DNA of 64,000 bases. Origin: Niebla homalea (taxonomy: Eukaryota > Ascomycota > Lecanoromycetes > Lecanorales > Ramalinaceae). The notes beneath the pieces are model-generated. The model made no database searches. It was given only the letters and a program-made list of their open reading frames with translations, and was not told the DNA's origin. This document shows, piece by piece, positions 10,695 through 20,833 of the stretch (positions within the stretch are counted from its first letter, which is position 1; each line of letters opens with the position of its first letter). A program made the position numbers and the translations under genes. The stretch covers positions 744,001-808,000 of the forward strand of contig JAHGAU010000014.1 of the NCBI GenBank assembly GCA_019925105.1. The letters run 5' to 3'.

Positions 10695-13205
10695 ATGGGT
10701 CCTCACAATGGCGCATATCCGTCCGAGGAATGGGAGGAATGGGTGGACTTTGACAAAGCTGCAGATGGCAGACACCAAACAACGTCCTCCTCGCCACTCT
10801 CTGATGGTTCAAGGAAGCGAAAAAGCTCCTCCGATAGCCATGACCATGCGCCTGCCACCAAAAAGCCAAGCCCAGAGCATGTCAGTGCCCAGCAAAAAAG
10901 CCACAGCATAGTTGAGAAGCGCTATCGGACAAATCTGAACTCCAAGATTGCTGAGTTGAGTACCTGCTTACCGAAACTCCGCGTTGATGGTGACATCCAT
11001 GCCGAAGAGGAACGTGAGGGGCCTACATTGAAGCACAATAAAGCGACCGTCATGACAGAGGCGATTGCGTATATCCAGCACCTTGAGCGCCACAACACCC
11101 TTTTGGAGCAAACCATCGCCGTTCTGCAGAAGCCCTCAGAGTCTGGACGAACTCGAAGCAATCCAGTGAAGGATCCAGCGCAAGTCAAAGCCGTGGGGGA
11201 CTCATGCGAAGCGCCCGAGACCTCTCCAGTATCCAACAATGCTGGGCTCGATGTCTCTGAAGACTCAAAGCCTATCAGTGGCATGATCCAAGTCCCGGAC
11301 GAATGGAGGAAGCTATGGCGAGGAGAGCTGCACACGTATTCCCCTTCAAACGATGAGGGCAGCGAGAAAACGAAAGATAGCCCGTCATCGAGGCCAAACA
11401 CGATGGGTAAGGGAAGATGTGCGTTAGTTGGTACTCTGGCTGGTTTAGCGGTCTTGGATGGCTTCTCTGCTACTCCGGAACAAAGGTCCAGCGATCGTGG
11501 CTTGCTCGCCTTGCCATTCATACGCCATCTTCCACCGCATTCTGATCTATATTTTGGTTCAACCCTTCGACTGTTCTGCAAGGGTTTTTCTTTCACAAAA
11601 CACCCATCAATGTCTTTCTCCGATTCCTTATTCTTGGTTTCATTCCTCAAGGCACTCACCATCTTCTCTCTACTCGGCTCGCTTCTATTTCTCTACCTCT
11701 TCACTTCAAGGCCACCCAAGCGAAAAGGGAGACTGAGCCCTCCACCCAAAACGCAGAGCCAACTAGAGCAATTGCAACCGCCACCTTCCCTTGCTTCACC
11801 GTTGGAGGTGCGTCAGCGAGCATTTCTAACCGCATTGCAGACAATCTGGGTACCTCGACATCATGTGCTCCCGGAACTATTGGCGTTGAACGTAGAGACA
11901 GCGGCTTATGTCGTGCGGCAGGCCCTTGGATGGACAACCTACTCATGGGTTACGGGGCGAAGTGAAGAAGAAGAGATTGCCCGAGTGAGAGCATGGGACA
12001 TTGCAATCGACGCACAATTATCTGGTGGTGATGCCGAGATCAGTAAAAGCAGACTTGTGCTCTCTCTGTGGGCATCAGGGACATTGCCAAACACCCCAGC
12101 CAGGCTGATGCTCAAAGCCTTACATATACGTATCCTCTTCTGGCAGCCATCGAGCCTGCCCTGGCTGACGACACTACTGCATAAGATTGCTCGGAAACTC
12201 GCGCGATGGCAATGGAACAAAGCATACAAACTACAAGCATGCCTTGATACCTTCGCAGTGGCCTCAGATGCCGCCAATCCAGAACGGCTCCCGGACCATC
12301 TGAAAGCTTTGCTGAATTTGTCTAGCAATGAAATCATGACTGACGATGTCGTCGAACGGGCAAACAATCTTGCGTGGAATACCCCTACGCCAGACCAGGA
12401 CCACCTTGAGGACGTTACGGATGATAATGCGATGCGCGGACCTCTTGATGTGATTGCTTCTTGGACAAGTGCTACTTTGTTGATGTCCACACTGAAGGCG
12501 GCTCTTGGAAGTACCAGCTGCATTCTCGATAGCGGCATCCTGCATCGGTTGGTCATCGCTACCGATTCGTCCCCGCCAGGTTCCTTATGCAAGACTCGAT
12601 GTATAGCCGCCACCGCGGTGCTATGCGATGCTAATCGCCTATCACATGTCCAGCGTCTCGTTGAAACATTGGTCGCATCTACTGTGGATGAAGACGATTT
12701 GGGGTCGATTATCGAGTCGGGGGCATTCCAAGATGGCCTTGACCAGCTTCCGGGGCCTGACAGCCAGGACCTTTCTTTCTGTGCCAGATGCGCTTTGGTT
12801 GTACTTGAATCGCATAATCTAGGCAGGCGTGATTCAAGTAAGGTCGTGCTTCTCTCGCAGACTTTGCTTAGACTCGAATCCGACATGGCAAACATTGGAC
12901 TACTTGGTTGGACAGCACTTCGCCAGTCCATCCTGTATACCGGAGTGGAGTCTTATGGGGATCAGGCGACCAACAAGGTGCTGAGCTCCTTGGTCCAATC
13001 ATTGAAGCAGTCTCTGCGTGCTTCGGCTCACGTGGGTCCAGATAAGGGCCGTTTGGTGTTAAGAGCCTTCGACCGGCTACCTTTCTATGAGCAGAACAAG
13101 GCGAGGAGGACCTCGGCAGCTTCCGATGACACGGGATACGCGAGCATGAGCGCGAGCATGAGCACGAGCGATGATACGGATTCATGTACAGCACTTGACG
13201 CATAA
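10695..13205 (+). CDS. srbA-like: SREBP-type bHLH membrane-bound transcription factor
   Basis: Single exon, 836 aa. The bHLH region spans about residues 70-135. It has the SREBP-specific tyrosine (Tyr77 in VEKRYRTN) in place of the usual bHLH arginine, and the loop LPKLRVDGDIHAEEE leads into helix 2. Two hydrophobic segments, about 241-257 (ALVGTLAGLAVLDGF) and 318-336 (FLKALTIFSLLGSLLFLYL), form the expected ER hairpin. The remainder matches the fungal SREBP C-terminal domain (DUF2014). Homologues are released by proteolysis under low sterol or low oxygen and activate ergosterol and hypoxia genes. The part before the bHLH is only about 70 residues, shorter than I expect for SrbA, and may lack an upstream exon; an in-frame stop precedes the ATG. 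A candidate SRE lies in its own promoter. Confidence 0.92.
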   Translation: MGPHNGAYPSEEWEEWVDFDKAADGRHQTTSSSPLSDGSRKRKSSSDSHDHAPATKKPSPEHVSAQQKSHSIVEKRYRTNLNSKIAELSTCLPKLRVDGDIHAEEEREGPTLKHNKATVMTEAIAYIQHLERHNTLLEQTIAVLQKPSESGRTRSNPVKDPAQVKAVGDSCEAPETSPVSNNAGLDVSEDSKPISGMIQVPDEWRKLWRGELHTYSPSNDEGSEKTKDSPSSRPNTMGKGRCALVGTLAGLAVLDGFSATPEQRSSDRGLLALPFIRHLPPHSDLYFGSTLRLFCKGFSFTKHPSMSFSDSLFLVSFLKALTIFSLLGSLLFLYLFTSRPPKRKGRLSPPPKTQSQLEQLQPPPSLASPLEVRQRAFLTALQTIWVPRHHVLPELLALNVETAAYVVRQALGWTTYSWVTGRSEEEEIARVRAWDIAIDAQLSGGDAEISKSRLVLSLWASGTLPNTPARLMLKALHIRILFWQPSSLPWLTTLLHKIARKLARWQWNKAYKLQACLDTFAVASDAANPERLPDHLKALLNLSSNEIMTDDVVERANNLAWNTPTPDQDHLEDVTDDNAMRGPLDVIASWTSATLLMSTLKAALGSTSCILDSGILHRLVIATDSSPPGSLCKTRCIAATAVLCDANRLSHVQRLVETLVASTVDEDDLGSIIESGAFQDGLDQLPGPDSQDLSFCARCALVVLESHNLGRRDSSKVVLLSQTLLRLESDMANIGLLGWTALRQSILYTGVESYGDQATNKVLSSLVQSLKQSLRASAHVGPDKGRLVLRAFDRLPFYEQNKARRTSAASDDTGYASMSASMSTSDDTDSCTALDA

Positions 13206-13936
13206 GTTTCACCTCGTGCTTAATGTCCAGGCTTGGGAGAGAACATCCCCGCTACCAAAATCAGTGGCAAGAGAATAGCCAAAGTTTACACGGAAGACTG
13301 ATACAAAGGTCGAGAGTAGCTTCTGGGGGGAAGATGTCTAAAGCTAGCCTTACCCCAATATCGATTTGTGAGAATAAAAAGCTTTTCAGATCTCATCAAG
13401 AAGCCAAGGAACAAATGGATACATGTCGCTCCCGGAAGAGGAAGCGACGCCTGAGGAAAGCTCCCGTTCACCTTTCTCTTCTATGATTCGCCAGCCCCAT
13501 CTCAACTTTCTCCGACATTCCCTAATCGTTGATTGCCTAACAGCTTGGGCAAGATGCCATCTACCGACGGTGAGATACATGATGATAGGTAAGAGAACTT
13601 CCCTTTTGCGAGGCCCTCCTCGATCTCCAATTCCAGTCTCATCTCAACTTTACTGAGAACATGTTGGCGATGGCTTGTTTGACATCAAAAAGCATTCACA
13701 AGACCGTGATGATAATCCCTTGATACGTGATTGTGCTTCTTCATCCACTTCGATAGGACGGCTGGATTCGCTGCCCGTTGTCTTCATCATTTCCATCAGT
13801 AATACTCCTCTTATCTCAGATCGCCATTGACCTATGAGCAGCTCCTTAGAAACAAGAATTTACGGCGGAAGCCCGTAAAGCAGCTCGAGACAATTACTTC
13901 ATTGGGAGGCAGCAGGAAGACGCTCTTTCTTAAACG
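13206..13936. other. intergenic
   Basis: 3' flank of the SREBP gene and 5' flank of the Gln/Pro-rich gene. I found no supported gene, RNA or repeat. Confidence 0.5.
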
Positions 13937-15223
13937 ATGCATTTCGCACAAAATCAGCACTTTCAACAGGCTCAAGCTCATGCTAGTGATGCCCAACAGC
14001 CAAATTCATACTCATACTGTTACGGTCTGCCGCCAGGATACCCCTTCCAACATCCTGGGCCACAATCCGGCAGTCTACTCCAATATCAAACGTACTATCC
14101 AGGGTTAGGGGTCCCTCTACAACAGCAAGGGCCACCATTCGGCACTTCTCCTATCTACCAGACGCATCCTCCACCGTGGTTGGTCCCTCCACAGCAGTAT
14201 GGACCGCTATGGCTCCCTCAACAACAGTATGGACCGCCATGGAGCCATACATCTCAATATTCAGCTTCAGCCGTTTCCGTTGGGGGGCCTATGCCATCCC
14301 TTAGGAGGGCCCAACCGTCCTTCCAAAGGCCTGTCAATCCTTGCGGGCCTCCCAGGCAAGAACGTAAGAACACTCCAAGGCTATTCCAGGGGCGCACGTC
14401 GTCCAATGGAGCAAGTACACCACTCAATAGGAGTAGTGAATCGCCTTTACGTGTAAGAGGTCATGCTTCGGGGGCTGTCAAAGGGTATTGTGGGTTAAGA
14501 GTGAATTCGCCACCACTGGCACAAGCTCCCAAGCATGATGAGTCTAGGAGACGACAAGAGCCAGCAATCAAGAAAGGCAGCCCCCTACACATCAAATCCG
14601 AGGACACAGGGGCACCCACGATAGATCACACCACAATCCAGTCTTCAGGCGCGCGTCAATCAAAACAGCAACCGGCAAATCCCTCATCAAGCAATTTACA
14701 AACAATTACCCCGAAAGCTTCTTTGATTGAGCCCAACTCTCAAGGCCAAGTAGAGGGGCCGCTACTTGGGAAGAAGCGTCCTGAGACCGAAGATCATGGA
14801 CTGCAACCCAGGAAAAGAAAGATGGATATAGCTTTCTCGAACGGGCGTATCTTGGGCCTCAACATGAAGCAGGAACCCGACAGAGGGGACACGACAGGAA
14901 CACCCATCATTGACAAATGTATCTTGGTTTCGGACATCAAGCAGGAACTCGATATTGAAGAAGGCGCCGGATCTCACATCCTACTCTCCGAAACACAGGA
15001 GGGTCCAGATGGCGAAAGGGCAGATACGGCAGTCCTCCTCTCTGAAGTCAAGACGGGAGCCGACAGTGAAGCCGAGCCTCGGACAACCATCCTACTTCCC
15101 AGTAGTAGAGAGGAGCCTGACTATGAAGAGGAGCTCGACAAACAAGCGGGATGCTGCGGTGAAGAGTCCTCAAGCGAATGGGAATTTGACAGCGAGAAGG
15201 ATTCTGATGGCGACAGGGAATAG
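13937..15223 (+). CDS. Gln/Pro-rich acidic protein with degenerate repeats, function unknown
   Basis: Single frame of 428 aa from an ATG. I do not recognise a domain. The N-terminal third is Gln/Pro/Tyr-rich, with a 10-residue duplication around QQYGP(L/P)W (14186-14241). The middle is basic and Ser/Pro-rich, with KR-rich patches (KKRPETEDH, PRKRKM) that could be nuclear signals. The C-terminal quarter is acidic and built from five decaying repeats (14846-15136) whose core resembles x-I-L-L-S-x-I-K-Q-E-P-D. Three sites fit the SUMO consensus (hydrophobic-K-x-E): HIKSED, NMKQEP and DIKQEL. Together these suggest a nuclear regulatory or scaffold protein, but that is inference. It could be a lineage-specific gene; transcript support would settle it. 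Confidence 0.6.
   Translation: MHFAQNQHFQQAQAHASDAQQPNSYSYCYGLPPGYPFQHPGPQSGSLLQYQTYYPGLGVPLQQQGPPFGTSPIYQTHPPPWLVPPQQYGPLWLPQQQYGPPWSHTSQYSASAVSVGGPMPSLRRAQPSFQRPVNPCGPPRQERKNTPRLFQGRTSSNGASTPLNRSSESPLRVRGHASGAVKGYCGLRVNSPPLAQAPKHDESRRRQEPAIKKGSPLHIKSEDTGAPTIDHTTIQSSGARQSKQQPANPSSSNLQTITPKASLIEPNSQGQVEGPLLGKKRPETEDHGLQPRKRKMDIAFSNGRILGLNMKQEPDRGDTTGTPIIDKCILVSDIKQELDIEEGAGSHILLSETQEGPDGERADTAVLLSEVKTGADSEAEPRTTILLPSSREEPDYEEELDKQAGCCGEESSSEWEFDSEKDSDGDRE
14186..14241 (+). repeat. two imperfect coding repeats (30-bp spacing)
   Basis: Two copies of a roughly 27-bp unit around CAGTATGGACCGC, 30 bp apart and in frame, encode the repeated QQYGP(L/P)W segment of the Gln/Pro-rich protein. Confidence 0.7.
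14846..15136 (+). repeat. five degenerate coding repeats with decaying SUMO-type motifs
   Basis: Residues 304-400 of the Gln/Pro-rich protein read as five units of 24, 19, 18, 19 and 17 aa. Each starts with a (R/C/H/A/T)-(I/V)-L block and carries a core of MKQEPD, IKQELD, TQEGPD, VKTGAD or REEPD. The first two keep a hydrophobic-K-x-E SUMO consensus; later copies lose the Lys or the Glu. Confidence 0.65.
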
Positions 15224-15721
15224 CTAGGAGGTCTCTAGAGGTACAATGCCATAATATCCCGACGTGAATCAGAGAATGCTATTGAATTTGCTGCGGAAAG
15301 ATAATCTATTTCCATATCTGTTCTATTAAAATGATTGTACTTGCCCAAGGAGAAGTAATGTGGACTTGATTGTCTTCAATTTGCTATTGGCAATCGACTG
15401 GACCGGTCGACTTAATATTCAATGAACGGGGGCACTGATAGGTGCATTGAAGATACATAACATAAGAGGCACTCAAGTCGTAATGGGCATATTTCGAATG
15501 TCATTACATTCGACTCGAAACGTAATATTGAGATCTGTATTCAAACTACCAATGTTCTAGTAATGTATTATCTTATAGTTCTACATCATAGACGCACGCC
15601 AAGCATCACGACATTAGCCTCGCACCCTCTTTTAGCTTTCCAATCTGCACCATGTCTACCTTTGGCTAATCTGATGCGCAAGCAATGCCCCTATCAGGCT
15701 ACCTCGCCAATCTGGTCCAAT
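15224..15721. other. intergenic
   Basis: AT-rich spacer between the Gln/Pro-rich gene and the DUF202 gene. In-frame ATGs upstream of the chosen DUF202 start exist (15674 and earlier), so the end of this gap may be coding. Confidence 0.5.
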
Positions 15722-16866
15722 ATGACGTCCTCGGCCTTTCCCAAGCAGACCTCCTCACCCCCGTCATCCCCAGGAATAGCCTCCCCAACCACCACGACCA
15801 CATCCACAACGCCCCGTCGCCCCCAAAGACAAAGCAGCATCGCGTTCGCGAAATCTCCACCAGAGCGCCCTTCCATGGCCCACAGTGACCTTCACCCTAA
15901 CAGTCGCCCGTCTTCTGCAGCTGGTGGTGGTGGTGCCGAGAGTTCTGCGGATGAGATCACGCCGATAATCGGCCGCGAACGGGGGGCCGCGGGCAACAGG
16001 GGGGGATACAGCACTGGGAACGGCACGCACAGTCCCCACGATGGCGGTGCCGACTCCGAGGATGGACCGGAGCACAAGAGGGGCGGCGCTCCGTTCAGGA
16101 CCACCAGCGCGGCTGCTTCGTCGTCGTCGTCGTCGTCGTCGAAAAGACGGAGGGGGAAGGGGCAAATGGGCGAAGATGGCAGGTTGAGGCAGGGTCAGGA
16201 TGGCGTTACTGCTGCTGCTGCTGTTGGCCCCACTCAGGACGAGGGGAAGCCGAAAGAGGGATGGATGCACCGGCTGAAGGGGAGTTTGGAGAAGTACGGG
16301 AGTGTGGAGTTGGATAACAAGGGGAGCGTGGCGAGGGATCATCTCGCCTTGGGTATGTCTCGTCCCTCTCCCTGCCCTTCGTTCCTTCTTCTTCTTCTTC
16401 TTCTTCTTCTTCCCCCTCTGGCCCTCTCTATGATCTTCTCCCCACCAAAGACAATTTATCAAAGACGCAGAGCTGACGCCCCAGGGGAACGAGTGAAGAG
16501 CGGACCTTCCTCGCCTGGCTCCGCACCTCCCTCGCCTTCGCCTCCATCGGCGTCGCCATCACGCAGCTCTTCCGGCTCAACACGACGATCGAGTCCCACC
16601 AGGGCAACACCCCACACAACCCGCCCGGCACCTACCACCTGCGCCAGGTGGGCAAACCGCTCGGCGCCACCTTCCTCGGCATCTCCATCCTCGTCCTGCT
16701 CGTGGGCGGGCGGAGGTACTTCGAGAGCCAGTACTGGATCATCCGCGGCAAGTTCCCCGCCAGCCGGGGCAGCGTCTTCCTCGTCACGGGAGTGGCGGCC
16801 GCGCTGATCGTGGCGAGCTTGGTGGTGGTCTGTGTGGTCGATCCGAGCGTCTTCGAGAAGAGGTGA
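15722..16866 (+). CDS. DUF202 multi-pass membrane protein
   Basis: Two exons (15722-16352, 16499-16866) encode 332 aa. The first ~200 residues are disordered and rich in Thr, Ser, Pro and Gly, with a poly-Ser run coded by (TCG)8. After a basic segment comes the DUF202 core: ARDHLALERTFLAWLRTS, directly followed by transmembrane segment 1 (LAFASIGVAITQLF). A second segment, LGATFLGISILVLLVGG, and a third, VFLVTGVAAALIVASLVVV, complete the three-helix fold. The join restores the Glu of the ERTFLAWLRT motif, which fixes the intron. DUF202 is the fold of VTC1 and bacterial YidH; this longer protein has no assigned function. The start at 15722 (MTSSAFPKQ) is the most likely; 15674 is an alternative. 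Confidence 0.85.
16118..16141 (+). repeat. (TCG)8 microsatellite coding poly-Ser
   Basis: Eight perfect TCG copies in frame inside exon 1 of the DUF202 gene, directly before a basic KRRRGKG stretch. Confidence 0.9.
16385..16411 (+). repeat. (CTT)9 microsatellite inside an intron
   Basis: Nine CTT copies within the 146-nt DUF202 intron, forming an unusually strong pyrimidine tract well upstream of the acceptor. Confidence 0.85.
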
Positions 16867-17739
16867 ATGTCGTTCGTTCGGCTCGTATTTGATCAACGTC
16901 CGTCCCGTCCGTCCCGTCCGTCCTTCCTGGGTCGAGACGGGGAATCGAAGCAGGATGGGAGTTCCACAAGATCTGGGACACACACACACACACATGTCTG
17001 AAAAGGACTGGATGGTGGAGGGAGGGGCGGGGGAATCTGATGGCCCCACCTTATATCATTAAAAGTCCAATCAAGGAGAGCAGCACGCCTTGTCCGCCCA
17101 ATTGGGCTCAGCAACTCAGATCATCGATGGATGGGGAGGCTTGCAGTGAGGCTTGCATGAAGTCCAGTCGATCACCCCACCCCGAGTGTTGGGAGCTCAG
17201 GGGGCGACGTGTGACTCCCAGCGCCATAGCGTTGACGGATGGTGAGCGATCGAAAGGTGGAGACGGAGCCTGTCAGGATGGGGGATCGGCTTGAAGAGGA
17301 TGAGGGAACAATTGCAGCCATCATGCTCACTCGATCAGTAATGCGAAGTCAGATTTGGTGATGTGAATGATGCACAGGTGGGCTGGCACGGAGTCAATCG
17401 TGTGACAAAGGGATCAGGATGGCAACTTGTGGCTCAATGAGTGTATAAAGTCAGTACGATATCATGACTCTGGAGGGTTCGCTTGGATTGAAAACGAGCA
17501 CTCAAGCGCTCTGGTATCTTGCAAGACTCGAAGAGATCAGCGCCCAGGAGTAACCTTTCGGCGACGGGTGCACTTTGAAAAGAAAAAGCCATTCGACAAT
17601 GCGAATGCTGTACTTTCGTTGGCACTATCGACGTCTATCTAGCAGCTCCTTTCGTGCGGCCCGTCAAGCATGTTCATTAATTCCATAGGCAAGGCCCGTG
17701 AGTACCTCAGCCCAGCTCTGCAAGGTCTCCCCTAAAGTT
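16867..17739. other. convergent intergenic region
   Basis: Lies between the 3' ends of the DUF202 gene (+) and the transketolase gene (-). It holds three perfect 9-bp tandem copies (CGTCCGTCC, 16897-16923), a CA dinucleotide repeat (16978-16994) and a solitary ATCACCCCAC (17171-17180). No coding exon is supported. Confidence 0.5.
16897..16994. repeat. short tandem repeats in the 3' flank of the DUF202 gene
   Basis: Three exact copies of CGTCCGTCC at 16897-16923, and an (AC)8 run with half a unit at 16978-16994. Confidence 0.85.
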
Positions 17740-20274
17740 CTAGATGAGTTGCTGGAAAGCACGGTTGATGGGAGAGCGTGGCTTGACACCCTTGTAGAAG
17801 TCGACGGTGGCAACGGCGCGTTTGCTGATACCCTCAGGGGTGAACTCGAATTTCTGTGAGAAGAGACACATTAGCCCAGATCAACAACAAAACAGTCGCA
17901 GCGGGGTTCCGTACCTTGTAGACGTCCTTGTACGCTCCACTGGCTCCGAATCGGTTGAGGCCAAATTGCTCATGCGAGTATCGCTCCCACCCGAGCGTGG
18001 ACATGACCTCTACACTCATGGAGGGGATGCCATCCGGCAGCACCTTCAGGCGGTATTCCTTGCTCTGTGCATCAAAAACTTCGAAGCAGGGTAGGGAGAC
18101 AACTCGAGCAGTGAGGTTGTGCTTTTCTTTGAGATACTTGACTGCCTCGATGCAGATGCAGACCTCTGAGCCCGTGCTGACGAGCGTTATGTCGGCGTTT
18201 TCCGCCTCGACCGAGACGTAACCACCCTTGATGGCGTTTTCAATGGTCGAGTTCTCCAGTTGAGGTAGGTTTTGGCGGGTCAGAGCGAGGATAGACGGGG
18301 TTGTCGTCGTTGTCAAGGCTATGTAGTACGCGGCGCTACATTCATTGCCGTCGGCTGGACGCCATACCATCATGTTCGGTAGAGCGCGGAAATGTGCGAG
18401 TGTCTCAATGGGCTGATGTGTTGGGCCATCCTCTCCCAGACCAATGGAGTCGTGAGTGGCGACGTAGATGACGCGTTGGTGAGAGAGGGACGACAAGCGG
18501 ACTGAACCAGCAGCATAGGACACGAAGTTGAGGAAGGTTCCACCGAAGGGGATGAGGGTTCCGTATGCGGAGATACCATTCATCATGCCTGCCATGGCAT
18601 GCTCACGAACACCATACCGGATATACCGTCCTCCCCAATTGCCAATCCCGAGCGAAGGTGGCTGGAAGTCGACGGCATCCTTCCAGCGGGTGTTGTTCGA
18701 TCCAGTCAGATCAGCAGAGCCGCCAATCAAGTCGGGTACGGCTTCGTGGATGGCCTCCAAGGTTGCTTCTGAGAGCTTCCTTGATGCCTGATCCTTGTCG
18801 CCCGGCTTGTAGGTAGGCAGTTTCTTCTCCCATCCTTCCGGAAGCTTGCCCGTCAATCTTCGCTTGAGATCAGCAGCCAGCTCCTTGTGCTCGTTGCCGT
18901 ATCTTTCGAGGAGCTTGTTCCACTCAGCTTCCTTGGCCGCGCCTTCTGAGCCATGCTTGTGGTACATGTCATAGACCTTTTGGGGCACCACAAAGGACTC
19001 ATCGGGATTGAAGCCAAACTTCTTCTTGACCTGCTTGCAATCATCTTCCTTGAGCGCGTTGCCGTGGACACCACCAGTGCCTTGGAGAAGAGAGCCGAAA
19101 CCGATAGTTGTGGTCAGCTTGATCATGGAGGGCTTATCCTTCACATCCTTTGCGATCTGGATAGCCTTCTCAATACCTTCCAGGTCCGTGTCTCCCTCCT
19201 TGACCCATTGTGTATGCCAGCCATAAGCTTCGAAACGCTTCATGACGTCCTCAGTGAAGGCGCATTTGGTGTCACCATCTATTTAGATTCGTGAGCCAGA
19301 TGATTAGGATACAGTGTGGCCTGGGTGCCTTACCAATCGAGATGTGGTTGTCGTCGTAGATCATGATCAGGTTGCCCAACTGTAAGTGGCCTGCCGCGCT
19401 GGCTGCTTCACTTGCAACACCCTCCATAGCGCAGCCATCACCGAAGAAGGCGAATGTATGGTTGGTAATCAGGTCGAAGCCAGGCTTGTTGAACTCGGCT
19501 GCTGTATGGGCCTGGGCAACGGCCAATCCGACAGCATTGGCAAAACCTTGACCTAGGGGACCCGTGGTGACTTCGATACCTGGAGTGTCCATCACTTCCG
19601 GATGGCCTGGGGTAATACTATCAACTTGCTGAACAATGCGTGGGTTAGCAGGGTCACCAATGTGGAGCAGAAGCAATATGTACCCGGAAAGCCTTGAGGT
19701 CGTCCATGGAGACTTGGTAACCGAAAAGATGCAGTAGAGCATACTGCAGCATACAACCGTGGCCATTGCTAAGTGATGAAGCTTGTCAGCTACTCTGCTC
19801 AGCTCCCGAGAAGATGCAGGTCTCGCAGTCTATGTGCCGGGAAAAAAGGCCAATGGAGCATGTTCGGGTATTGGCTGTGAGATAGGAACGGGAGCATTGC
19901 CGAGCAGGAATGCTGGACTTACGACAAGACGAAGCGATCTCGATTGAGCCATTTTGGATTGCTGGGGTTGAAGCTCATGAATTTGTTGAACATAATATGG
20001 GCGGCGGGAGCAAGGCCCATGGGCGCCCCGGGATGGCCGGAATTGGCTTTGAAGGTGGCATCGACCTGTCAGGGATGTCGAGAGTGAGCATTGGACACTA
20101 CAGTGAAGGTTGATATGGATGAAGTGCAATGGGGCAGCAATGCAATCGCAAGCTCCTGTCTTAAGCGCCAGGTGGATGGGGGGGAAAGAGATATCTCTGA
20201 GCAAAGAGGGAGATGCGTACAGCGAGTAGACGAATGGTATCAATTGCAAGCTGGTCATCTTTCGTATACCCCAT
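17740..20274 (-). CDS. tkt: transketolase
   Basis: Six exons (20274-20221, 20065-19923, 19768-19684, 19628-19334, 19278-17915, 17853-17740) encode 684 aa, the normal length. It is a thiamine-diphosphate enzyme of the non-oxidative pentose phosphate pathway and transfers two-carbon ketol units between sugar phosphates in the cytosol. The N-terminus is [18 protein letters not shown]. The [14 protein letters not shown] motif, the [18 protein letters not shown] cofactor motif with NHISIDG, and the central [16 protein letters not shown] active-site segment are all present. The C-terminus ends FQQLI. It is transcribed in the same direction as the Erv41 gene upstream. The first coding exon is only 54 nt. 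No anomaly seen. Confidence 0.97.
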
Positions 20275-20833
20275 GATTGAGGCGAGTGAAATTATGGATG
20301 ATGTTTGGTGGTCAGTAATCCGTAAATAAGTTGAGGTTGGAACGGTGGAAGGAAAGTTGCGGCTGGGCTGTGGGATTGTGGATTTTGGATCTTGAGACAA
20401 GACGTCAGTGGGGCAAGCGCTCTCCAACACACTCAGAATGGAAGCAACCCCGTTTCGATCACGTAGCAAAATATTAACCCAAGTCGTACTGTCGCAGACG
20501 TCCTCAATTGTCTTAGGTGATTTCACTTCCAGCTTTCGTCAGACATCTGTCATAAAAGTACATGCTTTCGATGGCGCTGTCGTTTTGGCCCTCAACCAGC
20601 CCTGAGTCCAGTGTCCCCCCTCCCGGCAGACCTACGAGCTCAGCCCTGCAAGCCCCTATTATTGTTCGGTTGTGGAAATTCATAGAGGGGCTGGCGTGGG
20701 GGCGCGGGTTCGAGGCCGTTCCCAGTTCCTCCTGCTGAAAAGTCAATTAGAGGGCTTAGAAAGCTCAAGCAAGGCTGCTGGAGCTGCGGTTTGACTTGAT
20801 TCCAATTGATTTGACATTGCTAGCTCGGTCTTT
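20275..20833. other. intergenic, transketolase promoter
   Basis: Separates the 3' end of the Erv41 gene from the transketolase start, both on the minus strand. No coding exon or RNA is supported. A GGGTTCGAGGCC near 20705 resembles a tRNA B box but has no tRNA around it. Confidence 0.5.

Noticed and set aside
16978..16994. CA repeat as a regulatory or mobile-element signal
   Set aside because: A short simple repeat in a 3' flank with no flanking target-site duplication.
17171..17180. Perfect ATCACCCCAC sterol element
   Set aside because: It lies in a convergent gap, 3' of both neighbours, so no promoter is nearby. About 0.12 copies are expected by chance in the window, so a solitary hit carries little weight.
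20640..20745. Possible tRNA because of GGGTTCGAGGCC near 20705
   Set aside because: No A box, acceptor stem or anticodon arm can be built around it.
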